A DNA stretch of 64,000 nt from Limnohabitans sp. Rim47 (GCF_001517545.1 NZ_FBYA01000006.1:58335-122334); one strand, 5' to 3'; positions 16,707-25,935 are shown, counted from the first letter of the stretch. Made by a program: numbers and translations. Notes: generated by a model from the sequence alone, not told the origin.

Positions 16707-17633
16707 TCACAATCGGGTGCTCACTGCGGTGTAGCCCTGGGCACTGCTGGCCTGCGCCGCCGGGATGTGCTGGCCGGTTTGGGGCGTAATTTCAAACACG
16801 GCATTGAGCTGGCCGGTGCCCGATGCACCAAAGTAAGGGGTAAGGATGTCCACCGCCCCGTCGTAGCCCGTCCAGCCCAAAGCACCCAAGAGCATGGCCG
16901 TGTCGTGCATGAAGCCCTCACCGTGGCCTTTGCTGGCGTACTCGGGCAGCATCTCGCAAAAGGCTTTCCACTCGCGCTGGTCCCACATGCGCAGCACCTG
17001 CTCGTCGAGTTTTTCCAGAAAAGGGCTCCAGATTTTGTGCGCGAACTCAGGCGCCAAGCCGTTTTGTGCAAAGCGGTGGCTCAAGCTGCCGCTGGCCAAA
17101 AACGCCACCGTGCCATCGTAATGCTGCTCCACCGCCTCGCGCATGGCCCAGCCCAGACGGGCACTGTCATTGAGGTAGTGCGAGGTGCACAGGGCCGAGA
17201 CCGAAACCACCTTGAAATGCTGGTCGGCGTTCATGTAGCGCAGCGGCACCAGCGTGCCGTATTCGGGCTGCAAGGTGGTGGCTTCGTGCGCCAAGGTTTC
17301 CACGCCGTGTGCGTTGGCGACCTTGGCCAACAACTGGCCCAACACCGGGTTGCCCGGCGACTCAAACGCCATGTTGCTGATGAAGTGCGGCAACTCGTTG
17401 CTGGTGTACACGCCCTTGTAATGCGGCGCACAGTTGATGTGATAACCGGCGTTGACCAGCCAGTGCGTGTCAAACACCACCAGCGTGTCCACGCCCATCG
17501 CGCGGCAGCGGCGGCTGATTTCGTGGTGGCCATCAATGGCGCTTTGCCGCGTGCCAAAGCGTGGCCCGGGGATCTCACTCAGGTACATGCTGGGCACGTG
17601 GGTGATTTTGGCGGCGAGTGCGAGCTTACCCAT
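16707..17633 (-). CDS. hpaD: 3,4-dihydroxyphenylacetate 2,3-dioxygenase
   Basis: This 308-aa class III extradiol dioxygenase (LigB fold) opens the homoprotocatechuate ring with Fe(II) or Mn(II). Likely metal histidines include those in FDTHWLVNAGYHIN, and LASGSLSHRFAQNG carries the conserved C-terminal region. The protein begins MGKLALAAKITHVPSMYLSE, typical of HpaD. AGGAGA precedes the ATG. It is the ring-cleavage step of this operon. Confidence 0.93.
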   Translation of the reverse strand: MGKLALAAKITHVPSMYLSEIPGPRFGTRQSAIDGHHEISRRCRAMGVDTLVVFDTHWLVNAGYHINCAPHYKGVYTSNELPHFISNMAFESPGNPVLGQLLAKVANAHGVETLAHEATTLQPEYGTLVPLRYMNADQHFKVVSVSALCTSHYLNDSARLGWAMREAVEQHYDGTVAFLASGSLSHRFAQNGLAPEFAHKIWSPFLEKLDEQVLRMWDQREWKAFCEMLPEYASKGHGEGFMHDTAMLLGALGWTGYDGAVDILTPYFGASGTGQLNAVFEITPQTGQHIPAAQASSAQGYTAVSTRL

Positions 17634-17669
17634 GGCGAAGTCTCCTGAAGTGATCGAGTGGTCCCATGA

Positions 17670-19139
17670 TCAGATGCCCCAATGTGGAATGTGGTGGCTG
17701 CCCATCGACACGGCCACGTTTTTGGGCTCGCAAAACACCTCGTAGCTCCAGGTGCCGCCCTCGCGACCCGTGCCACTGGCCTTGGTGCCGCCGAAGGGCT
17801 GACGCAGGTCGCGCACGTTCTGGCTGTTGACAAAGCACATGCCCGCCTCCACGGCAGCGGCCACGCGGTGGGCGCGGCCCAGGTTTTCGGTCCAGACGTA
17901 ACTGCTCAAGCCGTATTCAATGTCGTTGGCTTTGGCGATGGCATCGGCCTCGTCCTTGAAAGAAATCAAACAAGCCACGGGGCCAAAAATTTCTTCCTGT
18001 GCGATGCGCATGCGGTTGTCGACATCGGCAAACACGGTGGGCCAAACGAAGTTGCCGTTTTGCACATGGGCGGGCAAATCGGCGGCATAAGCGGGTTGCC
18101 CCAAGCCACCGCACAGCAGGGTTGCGCCCTCTTTCGGACCCAGTTCGATGTAGCTGCGCACCTTGGCCAAGTGGGCCTTAGAGATCATGGGGCCGACGGT
18201 GGTTTTTTCATCCAGCGGGTCGCCCACGGAGATGCGTTTGGCGCGTTCGGCAAACTGGGCCGCAAAGTCGGCATAGATGCTTTGCTGCACCAAGATGCGG
18301 CTGCCTGCGGTGCAGCGCTCGCCGTTGTTGGAAAAGATCATGAAGATGGCCGCGTCAAGGGCGCGCTCCAGGTCGGCATCCTCAAAAATCACAAACGGAC
18401 TTTTGCCGCCCAACTCCATGCTGAACTTTTTGAGACCCGCGCTTTGGACAATGCGGTTGCCCGTGACCGTCGAGCCGGTGAAACTGATCGCCCGCACATC
18501 GCGGTGCGACACCAGCGGTTCGCCCGCCTCTTTGCCAAAGCCGTGCACCACATTGAGCACGCCTGCAGGCACGCCCGCCTCCAGCGCCAGCTCGCCCAAT
18601 CTCGCGGCGGTCAGGGGTGACAGCTCGCTCATCTTGAGCACGGCAGTATTGCCAAAGGCCAAGCACGGCGCGACTTTCCAGGTGGCGGTCATGAAAGGCA
18701 CGTTCCAGGGGCTGATGAGCGCGCACACGCCCACTGGGTGGTACAGCGTGTAGTTCAGGTGAGTGGGCGTGGGGTAGGTGTGGCCGTCCACACGGGTGCA
18801 CATTTCGGCAAAGTAATGGAAGTTGTCGGCGGCACGCGGCACCAGTTGTTTGCCGGTCTGGCTGATGGTCTGGCCACAGTCGCGAGTTTCGGTGTCTGCA
18901 ATCTCGGGCACATGTTGCGTGATCAAGTCACCCAACTTGCGCATGATTTTTGCGCGTTCGGTGGCGGGCGTAGCGGCCCATTTAGGGAAGGCCGCTTTGG
19001 CGGCGGCCACGGCAGCGTTGACCTCCGCCTCGCCGCCCGAGGCGACTTCGGCCAACACCTCTTGAGTGGCCGGGTTGGTGGTTTCAAAGTAGTCGCTGCC
19101 CGCGACACGTTGGCCGTTGATGAGGTGGTCGATTTGCAT
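17670..19139 (-). CDS. hpaE: 5-carboxymethyl-2-hydroxymuconate semialdehyde dehydrogenase
   Basis: This 489-aa NAD-dependent aldehyde dehydrogenase oxidises the ring-cleavage product. The motif with the catalytic Glu, MELGGKSPF, and the catalytic Cys in NNGERCTAGSRI are intact. The Rossmann segment SFTGSTVTGNRI is present. GGAGAC lies just before the ATG. The gene is separated from hpaG2 upstream by 229 bp holding a hairpin and a hexanucleotide repeat, and from hpaD by 36 bp. Confidence 0.93.
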   Translation of the reverse strand: MQIDHLINGQRVAGSDYFETTNPATQEVLAEVASGGEAEVNAAVAAAKAAFPKWAATPATERAKIMRKLGDLITQHVPEIADTETRDCGQTISQTGKQLVPRAADNFHYFAEMCTRVDGHTYPTPTHLNYTLYHPVGVCALISPWNVPFMTATWKVAPCLAFGNTAVLKMSELSPLTAARLGELALEAGVPAGVLNVVHGFGKEAGEPLVSHRDVRAISFTGSTVTGNRIVQSAGLKKFSMELGGKSPFVIFEDADLERALDAAIFMIFSNNGERCTAGSRILVQQSIYADFAAQFAERAKRISVGDPLDEKTTVGPMISKAHLAKVRSYIELGPKEGATLLCGGLGQPAYAADLPAHVQNGNFVWPTVFADVDNRMRIAQEEIFGPVACLISFKDEADAIAKANDIEYGLSSYVWTENLGRAHRVAAAVEAGMCFVNSQNVRDLRQPFGGTKASGTGREGGTWSYEVFCEPKNVAVSMGSHHIPHWGI

Positions 19140-19215
19140 GGGGTGTCTCCGTCAATTTCTTAAATTCATGCCACAGCCGAGCATGCGAATGGTCACGCGT
19201 GCACGGCACCAAAGC

Positions 19216-19243
19216 CATGGATCCCCGCGTTCGCAGGGATGAC
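19216..19243. repeat. REP-like hairpin element (copy 2, reverse orientation)
   Basis: Read on the minus strand it begins GTCATCCCTGCG and ends GGGGATCCATG, with a CCCTGCG/CGCGGGG-type hairpin. It lies between hpaG2 and hpaE, on the transcript just after the hexanucleotide repeat. The ends match the elements at 16648 and 30408. Confidence 0.7.
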
Positions 19244-19254
19244 AAATCGGGGGC

Positions 19255-19344
<90 letters not shown>

Positions 19345-19368
19345 TTGCCATTTGCAGCATGTGCATAT

Positions 19369-20136
19369 TCATGTCTGGGCCACGATGGTGTTGCTCAGCG
19401 CCCCGATGCCTTCGATCTCGGTGACGATCACGTCACCGGGCTGGCAATCCACGATGCCATCGGGCGTGCCGGTCAAGATCAGGTCGCCGGGCTGGAGCGT
19501 CATGAAGCTGCTGAAGTATTCGATCAGGGTAGGCACATCAAAAATCATGTCGGCCGTGCTGCCGCTTTGTGTGATTTGGCCGTTGACGGTGGTCTGCAAT
19601 GTCAAGGCCATGGGGTTGATGACGTCTGCCGCGTCCACCAGCCAGGGGCCAATGGGGGTGCAGGTGTCACGGTTTTTCACGCGCAGGTTGGGGCGGTACC
19701 AGTTTTCCAGGTAATCGCGGATCGCGTAGTCGTTGGCCACGGTGTAGCCGGCCACAAAGTCGTAGGCATCGGCTTTTTTCACGCGCCGCGCGGTGCGTCC
19801 CATCACCACGGCCAGTTCGCACTCGTAGTGCATGTATTTGACCCCTTTGGGGCGCACGGTCAGCGCCTTGTGGCCGATCAATGAAGCCTCGCCCTTCATA
19901 AATGCCAAGGGTTCTTCTGGGGCCTTGAAGGCCAATTCTTTGGCATGGTCGGCATAGTTCAGGCCCAGCGCAATCACGGTGCGGGCTTGCGGCACGGGTG
20001 CAAGTGGCGGCAGCCAGACCACTTCGTCAAAACCCACGCGATGGCCTTTGTGCGGGCCTTGGGTGATGAGCAGCTGACCCTCAGATTCAAGCGCTTGCTG
20101 CACAGCACCTGCCCATGCGATGCGAGCGCGTTTCAT
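19369..20136 (-). CDS. hpaG2: Homoprotocatechuate isomerase/decarboxylase, second subunit-type domain
   Basis: This 255-aa FAH-fold protein corresponds to one half of the bifunctional E. coli HpaG. Key segments are VIALGLNYADHAKEL, EGEASLIG-like KGEASLIG, and the metal-site acidic residues of YECELAVVMG. It probably isomerises or decarboxylates 5-oxopent-3-ene-1,2,5-tricarboxylate. The start codon overlaps the hpaG1 stop by 4 bp, which implies coupled translation and a fixed subunit ratio. Confidence 0.88.
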   Translation of the reverse strand: MKRARIAWAGAVQQALESEGQLLITQGPHKGHRVGFDEVVWLPPLAPVPQARTVIALGLNYADHAKELAFKAPEEPLAFMKGEASLIGHKALTVRPKGVKYMHYECELAVVMGRTARRVKKADAYDFVAGYTVANDYAIRDYLENWYRPNLRVKNRDTCTPIGPWLVDAADVINPMALTLQTTVNGQITQSGSTADMIFDVPTLIEYFSSFMTLQPGDLILTGTPDGIVDCQPGDVIVTEIEGIGALSNTIVAQT

Positions 20137-20774
20137 GCGGCACCTCCCACTTGCACCGACACAGGCGCGAAGCCGGGCGCAGAAATATCAACCCGATCAC
20201 CGGCCCGGGCACGCGGGCGCGCGCCATCGGCCAGGCTATCGGTGCCCACCATCAGCACATCGCCCGCTTGCAGCGTCATGAATTCGCCCACATCGGCCAA
20301 CAAAGTGGGCATGTCGCGCACCAGCTCGCGCAAGTCCACGGTCTGCACCGGTTCGCCGTTGCAGTGCACTGTGAGCTGCAGCGCGGCCCAGTCTTGCACA
20401 CGGCCTGGCGTGATCTGCTCGGGCAGGGCCAAAAAACCATCGCGGCAGCGAAACTTGACCGGCGGGCGGTAATAGCTGGTGTGCGGCACAGACCAGTCAT
20501 TGAGCAACACCGCCCCAGCCACTTGCCCCGCCTCACCGATCACCAAGCCCAGCGTTGCGCCAATGTCGACTTCGCTCACACCGTCTTGCAGCAACAAGTT
20601 TTGTCCAGCGGGGCTGAAGGTGTTGGCCGTTTTGACGTACAGCACGGGCGCTTGGGGCGCGGCCTTGTGCGGCTCTTGTGTCATGCGCGGTGACCACAGG
20701 TCCCACTCGCGGCGAAAATTGAGCAGGGTGCCATACACCGTGCCTCGGGGTTGCCAATGGCTCATGTGGCTCAT
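20133..20774 (-). CDS. hpaG1: Homoprotocatechuate isomerase/decarboxylase, first subunit-type domain
   Basis: This 213-aa FAH-fold protein corresponds to the N-terminal half of E. coli HpaG. It carries VYGTLLNFRREWD, LYVKTANTFSP and VLLNDWSVPHTSYYRPPVK. The start at 20774 is 4 bp after the hpaR stop, behind AGAGGAA; a second in-frame ATG lies three codons on. It acts with HpaG2 in the same pathway step. In this organism the two halves are separate, coupled genes. Confidence 0.87.
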   Translation of the reverse strand: MSHMSHWQPRGTVYGTLLNFRREWDLWSPRMTQEPHKAAPQAPVLYVKTANTFSPAGQNLLLQDGVSEVDIGATLGLVIGEAGQVAGAVLLNDWSVPHTSYYRPPVKFRCRDGFLALPEQITPGRVQDWAALQLTVHCNGEPVQTVDLRELVRDMPTLLADVGEFMTLQAGDVLMVGTDSLADGARPRARAGDRVDISAPGFAPVSVQVGGAA

Positions 20775-20778
20775 GTTT

Positions 20779-21264
20779 TCATTCCTCTGTGCCTTGCGGC
20801 AGTTCACTGGCCGACAGCACGTCACCTTCCAGTTCAATGACTTGGTCCAGCAGGCCGTACAGGGTTTGCAAGGCCGCTTTGCCCAGTTGCATTTCCATCC
20901 AGGCGTAGTGGGCTTCAATGGTTTGCGACAAGGCCCCGACTTTGGCCAAACCCGCCGGGGTGGCCCGCACCACCGTGCGCCGCGCATCCTGCGGGCAACG
21001 GCTGCGCTCGATCAGGCCGTCACGCTCCATGCGGGTCAGTACGCCCGTCAGGCTGGGGCCCAACAAATACGCTTCTTTCGCCACGCGCCCCGTTTCCACC
21101 CCAGCCAACTCTTGCGCGTGTTCGCCCAAAACCCGCAAAACACGCCACTGCTGATCCGACAAGCCATGCGCGCGCAGACTCGGGCGGGTATGTGCCATGA
21201 CGGCCTCTCGCGCCTGCAGCAACAAACGCGGCAAATTGCGGTGAACGAATGGAGTGCTTGTCAT
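20779..21264 (-). CDS. hpaR: Homoprotocatechuate degradation repressor HpaR (MarR family)
   Basis: This 161-aa MarR-type repressor has the winged-helix segment LLGPSLTGVLTRMERDGLIE and the wing CPQDARRTVVRATPAG. In enteric bacteria HpaR represses the meta-cleavage genes until hydroxyphenylacetates bind. Here it is the first gene of the operon rather than divergent from it, and a perfect 16-bp palindrome sits 2 bp before its start codon, which suggests autorepression of the whole operon. Confidence 0.88.
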   Translation of the reverse strand: MTSTPFVHRNLPRLLLQAREAVMAHTRPSLRAHGLSDQQWRVLRVLGEHAQELAGVETGRVAKEAYLLGPSLTGVLTRMERDGLIERSRCPQDARRTVVRATPAGLAKVGALSQTIEAHYAWMEMQLGKAALQTLYGLLDQVIELEGDVLSASELPQGTEE

Positions 21265-21266
21265 TT

Positions 21267-21282
21267 ATTTAACATGTTAAAT
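21267..21282. promoter_or_regulatory. HpaR operator palindrome
   Basis: ATTTAACATGTTAAAT is a perfect 16-bp palindrome immediately upstream of the hpaR ATG (21262-21264), in an AT-rich patch unlike its surroundings. Its length and place fit a MarR dimer site that blocks transcription of the hpa operon. Confidence 0.75.
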
Positions 21283-21370
21283 GATTTGATGAAGAAAAGA
21301 CCCCGGGATTACCCTTAATCAACCCGGCGAATGGCACCACTGTCAAGTCTCACTGAGTTTTCAGCCTGCA

Positions 21371-21480
21371 ATCAGCGGGATCGAGGCGACCGAGATCATC
21401 CGCGCCATGGAGCAAGCCAGCTTCAAGCCCCGCACGCCCATCATCGCGGTGACGGCCAACGCACTCAAGGGCGTCCACTC
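21371..21480 (+). pseudogene. Relic of a response-regulator receiver domain
   Basis: The open frame reads ISGIEATEIIRAME and TPIIAVTANALKG, the end of the beta3-alpha3 region and the beta4 strand of a receiver domain, as in hybrid histidine kinases. The aspartate-bearing strand before it and the lysine strand after it are missing. It runs in frame into the nitronate monooxygenase ORF but is not part of that enzyme. It is best explained as a decayed fragment. Confidence 0.72.
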
Positions 21481-21496
21481 GCGTTACATTTTGGGC

Positions 21497-22549
21497 ATGT
21501 CTCACTTCTTTCACCGCTTGGGCCTTGCCGCCCCCCTCATCCAGGCCCCCATGGCCGGCGCGCAAGATCACCGCCTGGCTGCCGCCGTCTGCCATTCAGG
21601 CGGCCTGGGCTCACTGCCGGCCGCCATGCTCAGCCCCCCGGCACTGCACGCCGAACTGCAAGCACTGCAGGCAGCCACCAGCGCCCCTTTCAACATCAAT
21701 TTCTTTTGCCACGTCAGCCCCACGCCCGACACGGAGCGCCAAGCGCGGTGGCACCAAGCGCTGGCTCCGTATTACCGCGAAGCCGGCTTGGATAGCGACA
21801 ACATCCCCTCCGACCCAGGGCGTCTGCCCTTCAACCACGACAGCGCCGATGTGTTGGAAGTGTTTCGCCCGGCGGTGGTCAGCTTCCATTTCGGTTTGCC
21901 TGCGCCTGACTTGCTGGCCCGGGTGAAAAGCTGGGGCAGCCAGGTGCTGTCGTCCGCCACCACGGTGCAAGAAGCGCTGTGGCTCGAAGCACAGGGTGCA
22001 GATGCGGTGATCGCGCAAGGGCTGGAAGCCGGCGGGCATCGGGGCATGTTCCTGACCGACGACCTGAGCACGCAACTGGGCACCTTCGCGCTGCTGCCAC
22101 AAATTGTGCAAGCCGTGAATGTGCCGGTGATCGCAGCGGGTGGCATCGCCACCGCAGGGGGCGTGGCAGCAGCCAGGGCGCTGGGTGCCGCAGGTGTGCA
22201 GATCGGCACCGCCTATTTGTGCAGCCACGAGGCCACCACCAGCGCCTTGCACCGCGCCGCCCTTCAATCGCCTGCGGCGCAACACACGGCTCTGACCCGG
22301 CTGTTCAGCGGCCGTCCGGCACGCGGCATCGTCAACCGCCTCATGCGCGAGCTGGGGCCTTTGGGCGAACAGGCCCCGGTATTTCCACTGGCTACAGCAG
22401 GCATTGCCCCCCTGCGTGCGGCGGCCGAGGCCAGGGGTTCGAGTGATTTCACCCCCTTGTGGTCTGGGCAAAACGCGACAGGTGCGCGCAGCCTGAGCGC
22501 AGCAGAGATCACACAAGACTTTGTCAAGGCCTGGCTGAAAGTGGCCTAA
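21497..22549 (+). CDS. Nitronate monooxygenase (2-nitropropane dioxygenase family)
   Basis: This 350-aa FMN-dependent TIM-barrel enzyme oxidises alkyl nitronates. The N-terminal LIQAPMAGAQDHRLAAAVCHSGG region, the catalytic-His motif EAGGHRG and the phosphate-binding IAAGGIATAGGVAAA segment are present. The start at 21497 begins MSHFFHRLGL; the frame is open upstream only because it runs into the receiver relic. It stands alone, transcribed away from hpaR. Confidence 0.85.
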   Translation: MSHFFHRLGLAAPLIQAPMAGAQDHRLAAAVCHSGGLGSLPAAMLSPPALHAELQALQAATSAPFNINFFCHVSPTPDTERQARWHQALAPYYREAGLDSDNIPSDPGRLPFNHDSADVLEVFRPAVVSFHFGLPAPDLLARVKSWGSQVLSSATTVQEALWLEAQGADAVIAQGLEAGGHRGMFLTDDLSTQLGTFALLPQIVQAVNVPVIAAGGIATAGGVAAARALGAAGVQIGTAYLCSHEATTSALHRAALQSPAAQHTALTRLFSGRPARGIVNRLMRELGPLGEQAPVFPLATAGIAPLRAAAEARGSSDFTPLWSGQNATGARSLSAAEITQDFVKAWLKVA

Positions 22550-22618
22550 AAACTTGGGGCCAGCAGTGCCACTGCGGTCGACTGTCGGCAAAGACACGGT
22601 CAAAGGCACAATCCTCCC

Positions 22619-23998
22619 ATGGCCAAAGACAAAACAATTTTCACCTGCAACGAATGCGGCGGCACCAGCGCCCGCTGGATGGGCAAATGCCCCAGCTGCA
22701 ACGCTTGGAACTCGCTGATCGAGAGCGCAAGCGAGCCGGCGGCCACAGGCAAAAATCGCTTTGGTTCGGTGCACGCCTCATTGGCCCCCACCTCCGAAGT
22801 GCTGCCCTTGTCACAAATCGAAGCCGCCGACTTTGAGCGCCACCCTACCGGCATCGACGAGTTAGACCGCGTGCTCGGCGGCGGCATGGTCGAAGGCGGC
22901 GTGGTGTTGATTGGTGGCGACCCGGGCATCGGCAAATCGACCTTGCTGTTGCAAGCGGTGGACGCCTTGCAGCGCAGCGGCATGAACACCCTGTATGTGA
23001 CGGGCGAAGAAAGCGGTGCGCAAGTGGCCATGCGTTCACGCCGCTTGGGTTTGCCCGACTCGCAAGTGCCGGTGTTGCCCGAAATCCAGCTCGAAAAGAT
23101 TTTGCACACCCTGCAAGCACGCCAGCCGAACATCGCCATCATCGACTCAATCCAGACGGTTTACTCGGATCAATTGACCAGTGCGCCTGGCTCTGTGGCC
23201 CAAGTGCGCGAGTGCGCGGCACACCTGACGCGCACGGCCAAAGCCACCGGCACCAGCATCGTGCTGGTTGGCCACGTCACCAAAGAAGGCGCCCTGGCTG
23301 GCCCGCGTGTGCTGGAGCACATGGTGGACACCGTGCTGTACTTTGAGGGCGACACCCACTCCAACTTCCGGCTGATCCGTGCCATCAAAAACCGCTTTGG
23401 GGCCGTCAACGAAATTGGCGTTTTTGCCATGACCGAAAAAGGGCTCAAAGGCGTGAGCAACCCGAGCGCCATCTTTTTGAGCCAGCACAGCGAGCCTGTA
23501 CCCGGCAGCTGCGTGATGGTCACCTTGGAAGGCACACGCCCTCTGCTGGTCGAGATTCAGGCGCTGGTGGACAGCGGTGGCCCTTCGCCACGCCGCCTGA
23601 GCGTGGGCCTGGACCGCGACCGCTTGGCCATGTTGCTGGCGGTGCTGCACCGGCACGCAGGTGTGGCCTGCATGGACCAAGACGTGTTTGTCAACGCCGT
23701 GGGCGGCGTGCGCATCAGCGAACCCGCCGCCGACTTGGCGGTGATGCTGGCCATCACCAGCAGCTTGCGCGGAAAAGCCCTGCCCAAAGGCTTCATCGCC
23801 TTTGGCGAGGTGGGCTTGGCCGGTGAGGTGCGCCCTGCGCCGCGTGGCCAAGACCGCCTGAAAGAAGCGGCCAAACTGGGCTACACCACCGCCATCATTC
23901 CCAAAGCCAATGCGCCCAAGACCGCCATCCCGGGCATGCAGGTGCATGCCGTTGAAAGGATTGAAGAAGCGATGAGCGTGGTGCGTGAGCTGGATTAA
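22619..23998 (+). CDS. radA: DNA repair protein RadA (Sms)
   Basis: This 459-aa RecA-like ATPase promotes branch migration during recombination. The N-terminal zinc ribbon CNECGG...CPSC, Walker A GDPGIGKST, the RadA-specific KNRFG motif and the C-terminal Lon-protease-like domain (from about residue 290) are complete. The ATG at 22619 gives full family length. Confidence 0.96.
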   Translation: MAKDKTIFTCNECGGTSARWMGKCPSCNAWNSLIESASEPAATGKNRFGSVHASLAPTSEVLPLSQIEAADFERHPTGIDELDRVLGGGMVEGGVVLIGGDPGIGKSTLLLQAVDALQRSGMNTLYVTGEESGAQVAMRSRRLGLPDSQVPVLPEIQLEKILHTLQARQPNIAIIDSIQTVYSDQLTSAPGSVAQVRECAAHLTRTAKATGTSIVLVGHVTKEGALAGPRVLEHMVDTVLYFEGDTHSNFRLIRAIKNRFGAVNEIGVFAMTEKGLKGVSNPSAIFLSQHSEPVPGSCVMVTLEGTRPLLVEIQALVDSGGPSPRRLSVGLDRDRLAMLLAVLHRHAGVACMDQDVFVNAVGGVRISEPAADLAVMLAITSSLRGKALPKGFIAFGEVGLAGEVRPAPRGQDRLKEAAKLGYTTAIIPKANAPKTAIPGMQVHAVERIEEAMSVVRELD

Positions 23999-24001
23999 GG
24001 C

Positions 24002-24124
24002 TCAGTCCTCACGGTCGCTGTCGCCATTTTTGACTTTGAACTGGATCACCCAGAAGCCGTTGTTGACCTCCACACAACCTTTGACTTCGATATGGCTGCC
24101 GTTAAAAGAAGGTTTGAAACGACC
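24002..24124 (-). pseudogene. Possible C-terminal gene remnant without a start codon
   Basis: A 40-codon frame reads HIEVKGCVEVNNGFWVIQFK near its middle and ends at a TGA 3 bp from the radA stop. It looks protein-like, but a stop codon directly precedes the frame and no ATG opens it; only an internal GTG could. It may be a relic or a very short unrecognised gene. I do not recognise the family. Confidence 0.3.
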
Positions 24125-24192
24125 TCATGAAGCCCGGCTTGAGCGAGGACTCCAAGAGCAAGCCCACGCCACACAAGGCACAATCTGCCCCC

Positions 24193-24624
24193 ATGAATTT
24201 CAACAAAATATTGGCTCCTGCGGCCATCCTCGTTTTCACCATCGGTGCTTGGCACGCCTTTCAGTGGGCCGGCATTGCCCTGGCTGCAGGGGGTGTGGTC
24301 ATGTGGATCTTGCTGCACTTCACGCGCATGGTCACCATCCTTAAAAAAGCGTCCAACCGCCCCATCGGGCATGTCGCCAGCGCCGTGATGCTCAACGCCA
24401 AGCTCCAAAAAGGAGCGAGCTTGATGCATGTGATCGCCATGACACGGTCTTTGGGCCAACTCTTGACCGAAAAAGACGCCCAGCCAGAAATCTTTCGCTG
24501 GACAGACGCCGGCCAATCGCAGGTGACCGGCACTTTCGTGGGGGGCAAACTGACCGAGTGGACGCTGGAGCGTCCCACCACCGACACCCCAGTTGAAGCA
24601 TCAGCCCCGCCGCTGTCCACCTGA
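24193..24624 (+). CDS. Hypothetical inner-membrane protein
   Basis: This 143-aa protein has two adjacent hydrophobic helices (residues about 7-22 and 24-42, ILAPAAILVFTIGAW and IALAAGGVVMWILLHF). A soluble C-terminal domain of about 95 residues follows. I do not recognise the family. The ATG at 24193 starts MNFNKILAPAA; an earlier in-frame start would add 22 non-hydrophobic residues. It lies between radA and ilvE with no visible link to either. Confidence 0.65.
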   Translation: MNFNKILAPAAILVFTIGAWHAFQWAGIALAAGGVVMWILLHFTRMVTILKKASNRPIGHVASAVMLNAKLQKGASLMHVIAMTRSLGQLLTEKDAQPEIFRWTDAGQSQVTGTFVGGKLTEWTLERPTTDTPVEASAPPLST

Positions 24625-24717
24625 GTGCCGTCCACATCCGCGTCATCTGACGGTGGCGGCGGACCTTAAAATCATTTTTTTGCACTGTTTACTGCCCCTT
24701 CTTCAAAGGACACTTTC

Positions 24718-25656
24718 ATGAGCGTTGTCATTCCCTCCATGTCCGACCGCGACGGCAAAATCTGGATGGACGGCCAGATGGTCGATTGGCGCGATGCCAA
24801 GATCCATGTGTTGAGCCACACCCTGCACTACGGCTGTGGCGCTTTTGAAGGCGTGCGCGCCTACAAAACCGAGCAAGGCACGGCCATCTTTCGTTTGCAA
24901 GAACACACCGACCGACTGTTCAACAGCGCCAAAATTTTGCGCATGGCCATCCCCTTCACCAAAGATCAGGTCAACCAAGCCCAACGCGATGTGGTGCGCG
25001 AGAACAACTTGGAAAGCGGTTACATCCGCCCGCTCACTTGGATTGGCGACAAAAAGCTGGGCGTGAGCCCCAAGGGCAACACCATCCACCTGATGGTCGC
25101 TGCCTGGACCTGGGGCGCCTACCTGGGCGAAGAAGGCATGAAGCGCGGCATCCGCGTGAAGACCAGCAGCTACACACGCCACCACGTCAACATCACCATG
25201 ACGCAGGCCAAAGCGGTGAGCAACTACACCAACTCGATCTTGGCCAATATGGAAGTGACCGACGAAGGTTACGACGAAGCCTTGTTGCTCGACACCTCGG
25301 GCTTTGTGTCGGAAGGCGCTGGCGAAAACATCTTCGTGGTCAAGGACGGCGTGATCTACACCCCCGATTTGTCGGCTGGTGCCCTGAACGGCATCACCCG
25401 CAACACGGTGTTCCACATCGCCAAAGATCTGGGCCTGGAGATCGTGCAAAAGCGCATCACACGCGACGAAATTTACATTGCCGACGAAGCCTTCTTCACC
25501 GGCACCGCCGCTGAAGTGACCCCGATCCGCGAACTGGACCGAATTGAGCTGGGCGCAGGCAGCCGTGGCCCGATCACCGAAAAAATCCAATCCGCGTTCT
25601 TTGACATCGTCAACGGCCGCAACCCGAAATACGCCCACTGGCTGACGCTGGTTTAA
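24718..25656 (+). CDS. ilvE: Branched-chain amino acid aminotransferase
   Basis: This 312-aa fold-type IV PLP enzyme transfers the amino group in valine, leucine and isoleucine synthesis. LSHTLHYGCGAFEGVRAYKT, the PLP-lysine region MTQAKAVSNYTNSILA and the VSEGAGENIFVV signature are all present. A ribosome site AAAGGA precedes the ATG. The small zinc-finger gene follows 11 bp later. Confidence 0.95.
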   Translation: MSVVIPSMSDRDGKIWMDGQMVDWRDAKIHVLSHTLHYGCGAFEGVRAYKTEQGTAIFRLQEHTDRLFNSAKILRMAIPFTKDQVNQAQRDVVRENNLESGYIRPLTWIGDKKLGVSPKGNTIHLMVAAWTWGAYLGEEGMKRGIRVKTSSYTRHHVNITMTQAKAVSNYTNSILANMEVTDEGYDEALLLDTSGFVSEGAGENIFVVKDGVIYTPDLSAGALNGITRNTVFHIAKDLGLEIVQKRITRDEIYIADEAFFTGTAAEVTPIRELDRIELGAGSRGPITEKIQSAFFDIVNGRNPKYAHWLTLV

Positions 25657-25667
25657 GGAAAGAAAAA

Positions 25668-25871
25668 ATGAGCAATCCCGTTGAACTGCTGGCCGCCGAC
25701 CTGAACCCCCAGGGCGGTGTTTTTTGCCCCAGCCCCAAAGCCGACATGAAACTCTGGAACAGCCACCCCAAGGTCTATCTGGACGTGGCCAAAACCGGCG
25801 AAGCCAAATGCCCGTATTGCGGCACCGCTTACAAATTGAAAGCCGGTGAAGTGGTGGGTCACCACCACTGA
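25668..25871 (+). CDS. Small zinc-finger protein (CHCC type)
   Basis: This 67-aa protein has a predicted zinc site made from the Cys in VFCPS, the His in NSHPKVYL and the pair CPYC, followed by GTAYKLK. It ends in a His-rich tail GHHH. This is the zf-CHCC fold related to mitochondrial NDUFS6. It is cotranscribed with ilvE. Its role in bacteria is not defined. Confidence 0.85.
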   Translation: MSNPVELLAADLNPQGGVFCPSPKADMKLWNSHPKVYLDVAKTGEAKCPYCGTAYKLKAGEVVGHHH

Positions 25872-25935
25872 CAGGCCTGCGCGGCCATCAAGGCGATGGC
25901 CAGCTAACCCCACGGCGCTCCTCAAGCGCGCTGCA

